Part shown: piece by piece, positions 42,855 through 51,823 of the stretch
How positions within the stretch are numbered: position 1 is the stretch's first letter
Layout: each line of letters begins with the position of its first letter
Assembly: GCF_024055635.1 (NCBI RefSeq)
Contig: NZ_JAMXMB010000021.1
Location: 1 to 64,000, forward strand
Length of the DNA: 64,000 nucleotides
Direction of reading: 5' to 3'
From: Microbacterium yannicii
Lineage (GTDB): Bacteria; Actinomycetota; Actinomycetes; Actinomycetales; Microbacteriaceae
The notes under the pieces: model-generated
The model's database searches: none
What the model saw: the letters and a program-made list of their open reading frames with translations, nothing else
What the model was told of the DNA's origin: nothing
Made by a program: the position numbers and the translations under genes

Positions 42855-44204
42855 ATGCCATCCGACGCGCCGGTCACCGTTCCCGCGGCGACCGTTCCCG
42901 CGGACCCCGTGGGTGGCGGGCGCGACCGGCGGCGACGACACGCGGCGCGGCGAGCGCAGGATCGGGCGGAGCGCGCCCGCGTGCGCGCTGCCCTCGAGCG
43001 ACCAGCCCTCCGGCGCCCCCGGGACTGTGTGGTGTCGGGCGTCTCGTCCGGCCTCGCCCACCACCTCGGGTGGCCCGTGTGGCTCGTGCGCGCCGGCTTC
43101 GTCGCTCTGGCGTTCGTCTCGGGTGCCGGCGTGTTGCTGTACGCGTGGCTCTGGCTCTTCATGCCCTGGGACGAGCTCGAGACCGCAGCCGGACCCGCCG
43201 CTGCGCCCGTCGTGCAGGTGCCGACGCGGCGGGCGCCGGTGGCGTGGATCCTGACGGCCGCAGCCATGGTCGCGACGCTGGCGACCGTCGGGGCGATCGC
43301 GCTGTTCTCGGGGAACGGCACGGTGCAGGCGTCGGCTCCCGGGTGGACGGGGGGCGTCTTCGCCGCGACCGTGCTCGCGGTGGCAGCGGGCTCCTGGGCC
43401 ACGCTCGTCGATCGCCGGGACCCGGCGCGCGGGCCCCGGCACGAGAACGTCGTGCGGGTGGCGGTGACCGTGGTGCTGATCGTGCTGCTGCTGGCGCAGC
43501 TGACCACCCTGCAGCAGGTCGGCGTCGCCGGATTCGTCTATGCCCTGATGCCGCTGCTCGGGATCGCGCTGGTGTACTCCTCCATGCTGATCGACAAATG
43601 GCGTGAGCTGTCGGGTGAGCGCGTGCGGCGCATCCGCGAGGAGCAGCGCGCCGAGATGGCCGCGCACCTGCACGACTCGGTGCTGCAGACGCTCGCCCTC
43701 ATCCAGAACCGCGCCGGTGCCTCGAGCGAGGTCGCCCGCCTCGCCCGCGCGCAGGAGCGTGAGCTGCGAGCCTGGCTGTACGACGGCGACGCTCCCGCCG
43801 ACAGCGATCTCGCCACCGACCTCCGCGACTACGCGGCCGCTCTCGAGCTCGACTATCCCGTGCGCATCGACGTCGTCTCCGCGGGGCTGCCGGCCGAGCG
43901 CGCCAGTGGCGAGGTGGCGGCGGCGTCCCGCGAGGCGTTGCTCAACGCCGCCCGCCACGCGGGGGGCGACGTGTCGGTGTACATCGAGGGCAACGCGAAC
44001 GCCGTCGACGTCTACGTCCGCGACCGCGGCCCCGGATTCGACCTGCACGATGTGCCCGACGACAGGCTCGGCATCCGTCAGTCGATCCTCGGCCGTATGA
44101 GACGTGCGGGCGGATCGGCGACAGTCCGCCGCGGTGCGAGCGGCGGCACCGAGGTGCATCTGCGTTACGCGACAGCGACGGCATCGGAGGTGCGTCATGG
44201 CTGA
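42855..44204 (+). CDS. PspC-domain sensor histidine kinase
   Basis: Membrane kinase of 449 residues. A PspC domain (VSGVSSGLAHHLGWPVWLVRAGF) leads into about five membrane helices, then a HisKA_3 dimerisation helix with the phospho-His in MAAHLHDSVLQTLAL and a HATPase domain (N box EALLNAARHA, RDRGPGFD, GGSATVRRG). The ATG at 42855 is preferred to an upstream TTG. It overlaps the response regulator by 8 nt. Confidence 0.9.
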   Translation: MPSDAPVTVPAATVPADPVGGGRDRRRRHAARRAQDRAERARVRAALERPALRRPRDCVVSGVSSGLAHHLGWPVWLVRAGFVALAFVSGAGVLLYAWLWLFMPWDELETAAGPAAAPVVQVPTRRAPVAWILTAAAMVATLATVGAIALFSGNGTVQASAPGWTGGVFAATVLAVAAGSWATLVDRRDPARGPRHENVVRVAVTVVLIVLLLAQLTTLQQVGVAGFVYALMPLLGIALVYSSMLIDKWRELSGERVRRIREEQRAEMAAHLHDSVLQTLALIQNRAGASSEVARLARAQERELRAWLYDGDAPADSDLATDLRDYAAALELDYPVRIDVVSAGLPAERASGEVAAASREALLNAARHAGGDVSVYIEGNANAVDVYVRDRGPGFDLHDVPDDRLGIRQSILGRMRRAGGSATVRRGASGGTEVHLRYATATASEVRHG

Positions 44205-44877
44205 TGGCCGGGTTCGCGTGGTGATCGTCGACGATCACTCCATCTTCCGCTCCGGTCTGCGCGCCGACCTCGATGCCTCGATCGACGTCGTGGGCGAGGC
44301 AGCCGACGCGGCTGCCGCCGTCGCGATCATCGAGGCGACACGTCCCGACGTCGTGCTGCTCGACGTGCACCTGCCGTCCGGGCAGGGGGCGGCATCCGGG
44401 CCTGAGGCCGCAGGCGGCGAATCGGTGATCCGTGCCGCCGGCCCCCTGGTGCCGACGACCCGATTCCTGGCGCTGAGCGTGTCGGATGCCGCGGAGGACG
44501 TCGTGCGCGTCATCCGCGCCGGCGCCCGCGGGTACATCACGAAGGGTTCGTCGGGCGCCGAGGTGAGCCGCGCGGTGCACGCCGTCGCCGAGGGTGATGC
44601 GGTCTTCTCGCCGCGCCTCGCCGGCTTCGTGCTCGACGCGTTCGGTGCGGCCGTCGGCGAGACCGCCGCGCGGGACGACGAGCTCGATCGCCTGTCGGCG
44701 CGCGAGCAGGAGGTCATGCGGCTGATCGCCCGCGGCTACGCCTATAAGGAGGTCGCCGCAGAGCTGTTCATCTCGATGAAGACTGTCGAGTCGCACGTGT
44801 CGGCGGTGCTGCGCAAGCTGCAGCTGTCGTCGCGCTACGAGCTGACCGCGTGGGCCTCCGAGCGACGCCTGCTCTGA
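44197..44877 (+). CDS. NarL/LuxR-family response regulator
   Basis: Receiver plus DNA-binding protein of 226 residues. Acidic pocket VIVDDHSIFR, phospho-Asp in VVLLDVHLP (about residue 54) and Lys in GYITKGSSG are present. The C-terminal LuxR helix-turn-helix is LSAREQEVMRLIARGYAYKEVAAELFIS. An unusual Gly/Ala-rich insertion (GQGAASGPEAAGGES) lies between receiver strands 3 and 4. Pairs with the upstream kinase. Confidence 0.92.
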   Translation: MADGRVRVVIVDDHSIFRSGLRADLDASIDVVGEAADAAAAVAIIEATRPDVVLLDVHLPSGQGAASGPEAAGGESVIRAAGPLVPTTRFLALSVSDAAEDVVRVIRAGARGYITKGSSGAEVSRAVHAVAEGDAVFSPRLAGFVLDAFGAAVGETAARDDELDRLSAREQEVMRLIARGYAYKEVAAELFISMKTVESHVSAVLRKLQLSSRYELTAWASERRLL

Positions 44878-44927
44878 CGACGAGGAGTCGGACGGGTGTC
44901 GGCGGGGCGACCTAGACTTGTTGCGAT

Positions 44928-47450
44928 ATGACCGATGCCCAAGCGGCCGCGCCGGGCGCGGCATCCGTTCGTCCGATCATTCTCGACGGAACCTCTGCGC
45001 CCACCTGGGCAGCAGACGCATCGTCGCGCCCCGACGAGGACCTGCTCGACGGACTCAACCCGCAGCAGCGCGAAGCCGTCACCTACCGGGGGCAGGCGCT
45101 GCTGATCGTGGCCGGTGCCGGTTCGGGCAAGACCAGCGTGCTGACGCGGCGCATCGCGTCACTGCTGCGCAACCGCGAGGCATGGCCGAGCCAGATCCTC
45201 GCCATCACCTTCACGAACAAGGCCGCCGGCGAGATGCGCGAGCGCGTCGAGCACCTGGTGGGCGACTCGGCGCGCGGCATGTGGATCTCGACGTTCCACT
45301 CGGCGTGCGTGCGCATCCTCCGCCGCGAGGCCGAGCAGTTCGGCTTCACGAAGTCGTTCACGATCTACGACTCCGGCGACTCGCGCGCGCTCATCAAGCG
45401 GCTCGTCAAAGAGCACGAGGCCGATGCGTTCGGGCTCACTCCGGCGGCGACGCAGTCGAGGATCTCGAAGCTCAAGAACGAGCTGGCGGATGCCGAGTCC
45501 TACGCCCGCACGGCCAACATGAGCGATCCCGCCGAGCGGGTCTTCGTTGAGCTCTTCGCGGCGTACCAGCGCGAGCTGCAGCGGGCGAACGCGTTCGACT
45601 TCGACGACCTCATCGGGCAGACGGTGTTCCTCTTCCGGGCGTTCCCGCAGGTGGCGGACGTGTATCGCCGGCGGTTCCGGCACGTGCTCGTCGACGAATA
45701 CCAGGACACCAACCACGCGCAGTACGCGCTGATCCACGAGCTGACCCGCCCGCCGGGTGCTTCGACAGGCTCAGCAACCGGCGGGAGGCCGCTGGCCGGC
45801 TCCGGCGGCATGATGATCTTCGAGGCCCCTTCGACAGGCTCAGGGACCGGTGAAGAGGACGGGGCGTCGCTCACCGTCGTCGGCGACTCGGACCAGTCGA
45901 TCTACGCGTTCCGCGGCGCCGACATCCGCAACATCAGCGAGTTCGAGAAGGACTACCCGGGCGCCACGGTTGTGCTGCTCGAGCAGAACTACCGCTCGAC
46001 GCAGAACATCCTCTCCGCCGCGAACGCCGTCATCAGCCACAACTTCGACCGCAAAGACAAGCGCCTGTGGACCGATGTCGGCGAGGGCGAGAAGATCATC
46101 GGCTTCACCGGCTACTCGCAGCACGACGAGGCGCAGTTCGTCGCCGACGAGATCGAGGCGCTTCGCCGGGCGGGCGTGGACTACTCGCAGATCGCGGTGT
46201 TCTACCGCACCAACTCGCAGTCGCGTGCGCTGGAGGAGATCTTCATCCGCTCCGCGCTGCCGTACAAGATCATGGGCGGCACCAAGTTCTACGAGCGCGC
46301 CGAGATCAAGGACGCCCTCGCGTACCTCGTCGCCGTGGCGAATCCCGCCGACGAGATGGCGATGCGCCGCATCATCAACCGGCCGCGCCGCGGCATCGGC
46401 GACGTGACGATCGAGACCATCGCGCGCTACGCGGTGGACCAGCAGATCACGTTCCGCGACGCGCTGGCGAACTCGTCGGCGCTCGGCGTGGGACCCAAGA
46501 TCCAGGCGGCGATCGCGCATCTGGATGCGGTCCTGGCCGAGGCGTCCGAGATCATGCTGCCCGCGTCGGGCGAGCTCGCGCCGCCGACCGCGGTGGCCGA
46601 CGGCCTGCAACTGCTGCTCAACAAGAGCGGGTACTACGACGCGCTGCGTGCCAGCAAGGACGCGCAGGACGAGGCCCGCATCGAGAACCTCGACGAGATG
46701 GTGGCGGTGGCTCGCGAGTTCGCGCGCAACAACCCCGAGGGCACGCTGCTGGACTTCCTCACCGAGGTCGCGCTCGTGTCGGATGCCGACGACCTCGAGG
46801 ACGCATCGGGCTCGGTCTCGCTGATGACCCTGCACACCGCCAAGGGCCTCGAGTACGACGCGGTGTTCGTCACCGGCGTCGAGGAGGACCTCATTCCGCA
46901 TCGCATCTCGGCGGGGGAGCCGGGCGGTCCGCAGGAGGAGCGACGCCTCTTCTACGTCGGCATCACCCGCGCGCGCAAGCGCCTCTACCTCTCGCTCGCG
47001 ATGACCCGCGCGCAGTTCGGTGAGGTCACGGTCGCGATGCCGAGCCGCTTCCTGCAGGAGATCCCGCTCGAGCTGCTGCACTGGCGGCAGTCGCCGGGCG
47101 ATGTCAACTCGCGCGGCGGCACCCAGTCGCGCGCGCTCAACGCGCGGCGCGGTGGCTTCGGCGGGTCGGGTTCCGGGTCAGGGAAGCGCTACGGCGACGA
47201 CCTCGTGCCGCTCGCGCGTCGAGAGCCGACCGGCAACCTCGAGCGCTTCGCGAACAAGATTCCCTCCAAGGTGCGCGACAACGGCGACATGGAGCTCGCG
47301 CCGGGCGACCGCATCCGTCACGAGGACTTCGGCGACGGGCGAGTGGATGCCGTCACCGGCGAGGGCGCCAAGCGCGTCGCGCACGTCCGCTTCGACACGG
47401 CCGGGCCGAAGAAGCTGCTGATCAAGATCGCGCCGATCTCGAAGCTCTGA
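44928..47450 (+). CDS. pcrA: ATP-dependent DNA helicase PcrA/UvrD
   Basis: Superfamily 1A 3'-5' helicase of 840 residues, acting in nucleotide excision repair and replication restart. Motifs are LNPQQREAV (Q motif), GAGSGKTSVLTRR (Walker A), VDEYQDTNHAQ (Walker B/II), GDSDQSIYAFRGA (III), NYRS (IV), LMTLHTAKGLEYDAVF (V) and ITRARKRLYLSLA (VI). Between motif II and III, residues 277-308 contain an in-frame insertion encoded by two copies of the genomic TTCGACAGGCTCAG repeat, giving ASTGSATGG and PSTGSGTG. The C-terminus has a Tudor-like tail (PGDRIRHEDFGDGRV). Confidence 0.95.
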   Translation: MTDAQAAAPGAASVRPIILDGTSAPTWAADASSRPDEDLLDGLNPQQREAVTYRGQALLIVAGAGSGKTSVLTRRIASLLRNREAWPSQILAITFTNKAAGEMRERVEHLVGDSARGMWISTFHSACVRILRREAEQFGFTKSFTIYDSGDSRALIKRLVKEHEADAFGLTPAATQSRISKLKNELADAESYARTANMSDPAERVFVELFAAYQRELQRANAFDFDDLIGQTVFLFRAFPQVADVYRRRFRHVLVDEYQDTNHAQYALIHELTRPPGASTGSATGGRPLAGSGGMMIFEAPSTGSGTGEEDGASLTVVGDSDQSIYAFRGADIRNISEFEKDYPGATVVLLEQNYRSTQNILSAANAVISHNFDRKDKRLWTDVGEGEKIIGFTGYSQHDEAQFVADEIEALRRAGVDYSQIAVFYRTNSQSRALEEIFIRSALPYKIMGGTKFYERAEIKDALAYLVAVANPADEMAMRRIINRPRRGIGDVTIETIARYAVDQQITFRDALANSSALGVGPKIQAAIAHLDAVLAEASEIMLPASGELAPPTAVADGLQLLLNKSGYYDALRASKDAQDEARIENLDEMVAVAREFARNNPEGTLLDFLTEVALVSDADDLEDASGSVSLMTLHTAKGLEYDAVFVTGVEEDLIPHRISAGEPGGPQEERRLFYVGITRARKRLYLSLAMTRAQFGEVTVAMPSRFLQEIPLELLHWRQSPGDVNSRGGTQSRALNARRGGFGGSGSGSGKRYGDDLVPLARREPTGNLERFANKIPSKVRDNGDMELAPGDRIRHEDFGDGRVDAVTGEGAKRVAHVRFDTAGPKKLLIKIAPISKL
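45761..45850 (+). repeat. Two REP-like repeat copies inside pcrA
   Basis: TTCGACAGGCTCAGCAACCGG (45761-45781) and CCTTCGACAGGCTCAGGGACCGG (45828-45850), the arm of a repeat family seen as an intergenic hairpin at 24571-24604. Both are in frame and add about 30 residues to the helicase. Confidence 0.8.
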
Positions 47451-47495
47451 GGCGCCGGCGCTCTTGCGGTCGAGCGGCGAGGGAGCCGCGCTCAC

Positions 47496-48119
47496 TCAAC
47501 GATCGGGATCGGGGGCGGTTCCGCGCTCGACGAGCAGATGGTGGTGGGCGAGGCGGCGCAGGGCCAGCATGACCGGCTCGTACAACGCGGTGCCGAGCAC
47601 GGCGTAGGTCACGGCCTCGGCGCGTGACATGCCGCCGATCGGAGCGATCTCCTCCGCGGCGACCTGGCGCATCGCATCGCCGTAGCGGCCGAGCACGGCG
47701 GGCGAGGCATCCAATCCCGCCGCATCCAGCGCCTGAAGCGCCTCATCGAGCTGAGCGACCGCGGTGAAGTCGGCGTCATAGGTGAGGCCGAGATCACCGA
47801 TGACCGCGCGTGCGCGCGGGTAGTCCTGGCGACCGCTCTCGACATAGGGAGGAAGGGCCCCGACGGCGCGGCCGAGAGTCTCGAGCGGGTCGTCGAGCGG
47901 GGCGTCGATGAGCGCCAGGACCTCGCGGACGCGGGCGAGCGGCAAGCCGCGCACGTCGGCGAGAGCGGCGATGAGGCGAAGCCGTGCGACGTGCTCCTCG
48001 CCGTACTCGGCGCGCGTGGCCGAAAGGGCCTCGCCGCGAGCCAGCATCCCCTCGCGGATGTAGAACTTCACGGTCGCGACCGGCACTCCGCTCCGTTCCG
48101 ACAGCTCCGAGATCTTCAT
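47496..48119 (-). CDS. MerR-family transcriptional regulator
   Basis: Regulator of 207 residues. The N-terminal MerR helix-turn-helix (KISELSERSGVPVATVKFYIREGML) is followed by a coiled dimerisation helix and a C-terminal helical domain without a Cys metal site, so a small-molecule ligand is more likely. It is divergent from a membrane-protein gene with 89 nt between starts. The AT-rich spacer carries GATACTATAGCTATC and ACTATCC words that could form the operator. Confidence 0.85.
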   Translation of the reverse strand: MKISELSERSGVPVATVKFYIREGMLARGEALSATRAEYGEEHVARLRLIAALADVRGLPLARVREVLALIDAPLDDPLETLGRAVGALPPYVESGRQDYPRARAVIGDLGLTYDADFTAVAQLDEALQALDAAGLDASPAVLGRYGDAMRQVAAEEIAPIGGMSRAEAVTYAVLGTALYEPVMLALRRLAHHHLLVERGTAPDPDR

Positions 48120-48208
48120 TGAGGCCCCCTTCCTGCTTGCGGTAGATACTATAGCTATCTAACATTGGAGAGCGTAACTATCCAACGCTCGATCACCAGG
48201 AGGAATTG

Positions 48209-48625
48209 ATGGATCCGGTTCTCACGATCGTCGCCGGCGCGACGATCCTCACCGTCATCGGGATCATGTCGGGCGGCACGTTCCTGTTGCGGATCGCCTC
48301 ACGCGGACTGCCCTTCAACGGCCTGCAGAAGAGCTTCTTCCGCGCCGGCCACGCACATGCCGGCGTGCTCGTGCTGCTCGGACTGGTGAGCCTGCTGCTC
48401 ACGTCTGCTGCGGGTGCGGCGCTCGCCTGGCAGTGGGCGTCGGTGGGGGTGCTAGCCAGCGCCATCCTGATCCCCGGCGGGTTCTTCCTGTCGGTGCTCG
48501 GCCGCGACCCGCAGCGGCCGGGGCGGGCGATCGCGCTGCTGTGGGTCGGAGCGGTGGTGCTCGCGGCATCCCTTCTCGCCGTCGGCATCGGCGTCATCGC
48601 CGCGGGGGTCGCGGCGCTGGGGTGA
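48209..48625 (+). CDS. Hypothetical four-helix membrane protein
   Basis: Unrecognised 138-residue membrane protein with four helices and a His-containing turn (FFRAGHAHAGVLVLLG). AGGAGG lies 5 nt before the ATG. Divergent from, and so probably controlled by, the MerR regulator. Confidence 0.75.
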   Translation: MDPVLTIVAGATILTVIGIMSGGTFLLRIASRGLPFNGLQKSFFRAGHAHAGVLVLLGLVSLLLTSAAGAALAWQWASVGVLASAILIPGGFFLSVLGRDPQRPGRAIALLWVGAVVLAASLLAVGIGVIAAGVAALG

Positions 48626-48701
48626 CCGCCCGCCGTCCCTGGGCGCGATGGACGAGTTGCTGCGGCGAACCGCGGTCAGGGCGGCGGGTTAGGCTCGCAC
48701 A

Positions 48702-49895
48702 ATGGCCTTGTTCTCGCGCCGTCCGAAGAAGCCCGCCGAGCCCTCCGAGCCGTCGCCCGTACCTGAGCCGGCAGCGGACGAGCGGGTGGAGCCGGACGCC
48801 GCGGACGCCGCGGCGATGTCGAGCGGTCCGGACGTGACGGCTTCCCCGGAGACGTCGACCGAGCCGCCCGCCTCGGCCGCGGCCGAGACGCCGGCCGAGC
48901 CGGCGGCCGCGGCTGGCGAGGAGAGCGGCGTGGGATCCGTGCCGATCTCGCTCTCGGCGTTCGGCGGTCTCGGTGCGTCGCCACAGTCCGCAGCGTCGAC
49001 GCCCGCCGCCTCGGCGGGCCCGCAGGACCCGTCGAGCGGTGACCAGCCCATGCCTTCCGGGCCGCGCCCGCGGCTCGGAACGCGCGAGTGGATGCGCACT
49101 GCGCCCGAGCAGACCGAGACGGTCCCAGGCCTGCGCGACAACGTGCTGCTGAGGGCCGCGCTCGGCCGCGTCGGGGATGCGCCGGCCTCGCAGGCACTGC
49201 TGGATGTCGCGCGGCAGCTGCTGCAGGGGCACGTGTTCCTGCGCGTCAAGGGCGACGCCCGCACGCTGCTGGCCGAGGGGAAGGGGCTGCCGCTCGCGGT
49301 CGCGAACGCGGGGGACCGTACGTTCGCCCTCGTGTTCTCGAGCGGAGCAGCGCTGCAGGCGAGCCTCAAGGCCGACGGAGACACCGACACCTCGGCGATG
49401 GGCCAGCCGGTGCTCACGGTGCTGCGGCACGTGTTCGAGAGCTCGTACGACGGGATCATCATCGATCCTGCGTCGACGCCGTCGCGCGCGGTGCTGCCGA
49501 AGGAGCTTCTCCAGCGCGCGGTCGATCAAGCCGACCCGCAGCTGACGGTCAAGACACTGCTCGCCGCCGAGCGCACGCCGGAGATCGGCGCGCAGGTGGC
49601 CGACGCCCTCACGCGCGTGCCGCTGTGGGTGGCCGTCGGCACGGCGGAAGGGGGAGCGCCCGGGCTCGCCGAGGGTCGCGACGCCGACGGCGCGCGCTAC
49701 CTCGAGGTCTATTCGCATCCGCTCGAGGTCGCCGTCATGGGCCGTGGCGACAATGCGGCTCCGATCACCGCCGCGCAGCTGTCGCGCGCGCTGCGCACGG
49801 ACGAGGGGATCACCGGGCTGGTGGTCGACCCCGCGGGCCCGTGGATCCGCCTCACCCGCGACGAGCTGTCGCCGGTGATCTCGCTCGCGGACTGA
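48702..49895 (+). CDS. SseB-family protein with long disordered N-terminus
   Basis: Protein of 397 residues. The first 130 are low-complexity (Pro, Ala, Ser, Glu), then a SseB N-terminal domain of about 130 residues (NVLLRAALG, GHVFLRVKGD, GQPVLTVLRHVF) and a C-terminal SseB-like portion. In other bacteria SseB-type proteins are linked to enhanced serine sensitivity and to secretion-associated regulation; the role here is unknown. The stop is followed by a tandem repeat array. Confidence 0.8.
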   Translation: MALFSRRPKKPAEPSEPSPVPEPAADERVEPDAADAAAMSSGPDVTASPETSTEPPASAAAETPAEPAAAAGEESGVGSVPISLSAFGGLGASPQSAASTPAASAGPQDPSSGDQPMPSGPRPRLGTREWMRTAPEQTETVPGLRDNVLLRAALGRVGDAPASQALLDVARQLLQGHVFLRVKGDARTLLAEGKGLPLAVANAGDRTFALVFSSGAALQASLKADGDTDTSAMGQPVLTVLRHVFESSYDGIIIDPASTPSRAVLPKELLQRAVDQADPQLTVKTLLAAERTPEIGAQVADALTRVPLWVAVGTAEGGAPGLAEGRDADGARYLEVYSHPLEVAVMGRGDNAAPITAAQLSRALRTDEGITGLVVDPAGPWIRLTRDELSPVISLAD

Positions 49896-49920
49896 CGGGG
49901 TCTTTCCCGCTCGGGGTTGT

Positions 49921-50222
49921 GCGGCGGCACAGGGACGTTTCGTCTCGCTCGTTCCTCGCTCGCTCAACGACCGGGTGGGGGTCGCGCGGCGGCACGGGGG
50001 CGTTTCGTCTCGCTCGTTCCTCGCTCGCTCAACGACCGGGTGAGGGTCGCGCGGCGGCACGGGGGCGTTTCGTCTCGCTCGTCCCTCGCTCGCGCAACGA
50101 CCGGGTGGGGGTCGCGCGGCGGCACAGGGACGTTTCGTCTCGCTCGTTCCTCGCTCGCTCAACGACCGACCGGTGGGTGCCGGTCGTTGAGCGAGGGAGC
50201 GCCAGCGACCGAGATGAAACGC
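49921..50222. repeat. 65-bp tandem repeat array with inverted end copy
   Basis: Four units starting GCGGCGGCAC at 49921, 49986, 50051 and 50116, an exact 65-bp period with a few substitutions, each containing CGTTTCGTCTCGCTCGTTCC and CTCGCTCAACGACCG. A fifth, inverted copy (50179-50222) ends the array. It fills most of the 430-bp gap between the SseB and ArsR genes. Units abut without unique spacers, so it is not CRISPR. The same element is dispersed at 21558 and 61973-62150. Confidence 0.9.
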
Positions 50223-50259
50223 GCCCGGCCGGCGAACGACGTCGGCTCGCGCTGAGGGG

Positions 50260-50287
50260 TTGACGCGCGCGTCGATGCGCGTATCCT
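50260..50287 (+). promoter_or_regulatory. Sigma-70 promoter of the ArsR operon
   Basis: TTGACG, 16 nt, TATCCT, followed directly by the operator palindrome. It is one of the clearest housekeeping promoters in the window. Confidence 0.55.
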
Positions 50288-50289
50288 AT

Positions 50290-50305
50290 TCAACATAATC
50301 GTTGA
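50290..50305 (+). promoter_or_regulatory. ArsR operator
   Basis: TCAAC, ATAATC, GTTGA: 5-bp arms and a 6-nt AT-rich centre, overlapping the likely transcription start and 19 nt before the ArsR-family start codon. Fits autorepression. Confidence 0.6.
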
Positions 50306-50323
50306 TAAAGGAAACTGTTGAGC

Positions 50324-50707
50324 ATGAATGATCAGGAGCTGGACCGCGCGTTCGTCGCGCTGGGGGATCCGGTACGGCGCGCGATCATCGCGCGGCTGAG
50401 CCGCGGCCCGGCGACGGTGGGCGAGCTCGCGGAGCCGTTCGCGATCACGATGCAGGCCGTGTCGCGCCACATCAAAGTGCTCGAAGACGCCGGCCTCGTC
50501 ACTCGGTCCCGGGACGCGCAGCGCCGGCCCGTCCACCTCGACGCTTCGGCACTGGAGCAGCTCACCGCCTGGATCGACCGCTACCGACTCGACGCCGAGC
50601 GCGCCTACCGGCGGCTCGACGCGGTGCTGGCGGCCGCGGGGGCCGTCGCCGCCTCAGCGCCCTCACCAACCCCTCGCACGACCGACACGAAGGAGAAGGA
50701 ATCATGA
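50324..50707 (+). CDS. ArsR-family transcriptional regulator
   Basis: Winged-helix repressor of 127 residues with LGDPVRRAIIARLSRG and the recognition region FAITMQAVSRHIKVLEDAGLV. No metal-binding Cys pair is seen, as is usual for the branch paired with AHSA1 proteins. Its stop overlaps the AHSA1 gene start by 4 nt. Confidence 0.9.
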   Translation: MNDQELDRAFVALGDPVRRAIIARLSRGPATVGELAEPFAITMQAVSRHIKVLEDAGLVTRSRDAQRRPVHLDASALEQLTAWIDRYRLDAERAYRRLDAVLAAAGAVAASAPSPTPRTTDTKEKES

Positions 50708-51180
50708 GCAACCCGCTCATCATCGAAGCCGTTCCCGGTACGTCGTACGCCGACATCACGCGCGAGTTCGACGCGCCGGTCGAGGCGCTGTTCCGCGCCC
50801 ACGCCGATCCCGAACTGTTCGCGCAGTGGATCGGCCCGGGTGACGAGCGCACCGAGATCACGCTCTGGGACTTCCGAACCGGGGGCGGCTATCGCTTCGT
50901 CCAGCGCGACGGCTCCGGGGAGTATGCCTTCCGCGGAGTGTTCCACACCGTGCGCGAGAACGAGCTGATCATCCAGACCTTCGAGTACGAGGGCTGGCCG
51001 GACGAGGTCAGCATCGACGCGATCCGCTTCGAGTCGCTCGAAGGCGGCCGCTCGCGGATCGTCGACCACAGCGTGTTCTCGAGCGTCGAGGTGCTGGAGA
51101 ACATGCAGTCCGAGGGCATGGAGCGGGGCATGCGCGAAGGCTACGACAAGCTCGAGCAGCTGCTCGCCGGGGAGCGCTGA
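50704..51180 (+). CDS. SRPBCC / AHSA1-domain protein
   Basis: Ligand-binding helix-grip protein of 158 residues (FDAPVEALFRAHADPELFAQWIGP, a typical START/AHSA1 opening, and a long C-terminal helix). Commonly encoded with ArsR-type regulators as here; ligand unknown. Confidence 0.9.
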   Translation: MSNPLIIEAVPGTSYADITREFDAPVEALFRAHADPELFAQWIGPGDERTEITLWDFRTGGGYRFVQRDGSGEYAFRGVFHTVRENELIIQTFEYEGWPDEVSIDAIRFESLEGGRSRIVDHSVFSSVEVLENMQSEGMERGMREGYDKLEQLLAGER

Positions 51181-51183
51181 GCC

Positions 51184-51780
51184 ATGGGCAAGGTCGTGGC
51201 TTCTGCATCCATGTCGCTCGACGGCTTCGTCGCGCACGAGAACAACGACCCGGGGCGGCTGTTCGACTGGTACGAGGTCGGCGACGTCGAGGTCGTCACG
51301 GCGAGCGAGCCCGCGTCGTTCCACCTGACCCCGACGAGCGCCGACTACTGGCGCGACTGGATCGGCCAGATCGGCTGTCTGGTCGTCGGACGCTTGCTGT
51401 TCGACATCACCGACGGCTGGAAGGGCCAGCATCCGCTCGGCGTGCCGTTCGTCGTGCTGACGCACGAGCCGCCGGCGGACTGGGCCCACGCCCACACCGG
51501 CAACGCCCACTTCGTGACCGAGGGCATCGAGGAGGCGATCGCGCGCGCGCAGGAGATCGCCGGCGAACGGACGGTGGCCCTCGCGGCCGGCACGGTCGCC
51601 GGTCAGGCGCTCGGCGCCGGCCTCGTCGACGAGGTCGCCGTCGATCTCGTGCCCGTCGTGCTCGGCAGCGGCCACCGCTACTTCGCCGACGTCGACCCGG
51701 CGGCTGTGCGGCTGGGGGACCCGACGACGATCATCCCCAGCACGCGGGTGACGCACATGGTGTTCCCGGTCGAGAGGTAG
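51184..51780 (+). CDS. Dihydrofolate-reductase-family (RibD C-terminal-like) protein
   Basis: NADPH-binding fold of 198 residues (VVASASMSLDGFVAHENNDP, GRLLFDITDGW, TVAGQALGAGLVDEVAVDLVPVVLGSG). These stand-alone RibD-C proteins are reductases of unknown substrate. It starts 3 nt after the AHSA1 gene, completing a three-gene operon. Confidence 0.88.
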   Translation: MGKVVASASMSLDGFVAHENNDPGRLFDWYEVGDVEVVTASEPASFHLTPTSADYWRDWIGQIGCLVVGRLLFDITDGWKGQHPLGVPFVVLTHEPPADWAHAHTGNAHFVTEGIEEAIARAQEIAGERTVALAAGTVAGQALGAGLVDEVAVDLVPVVLGSGHRYFADVDPAAVRLGDPTTIIPSTRVTHMVFPVER

Positions 51781-51823
51781 GGATCGGGTGGCCCCTGTCG
51801 GGACTGCCCGCTAGCGTCGGACC

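Noticed and set aside
49921..50222. CRISPR array
   Set aside because: Units of 65 bp abut each other with no unique spacers and no cas genes are near.
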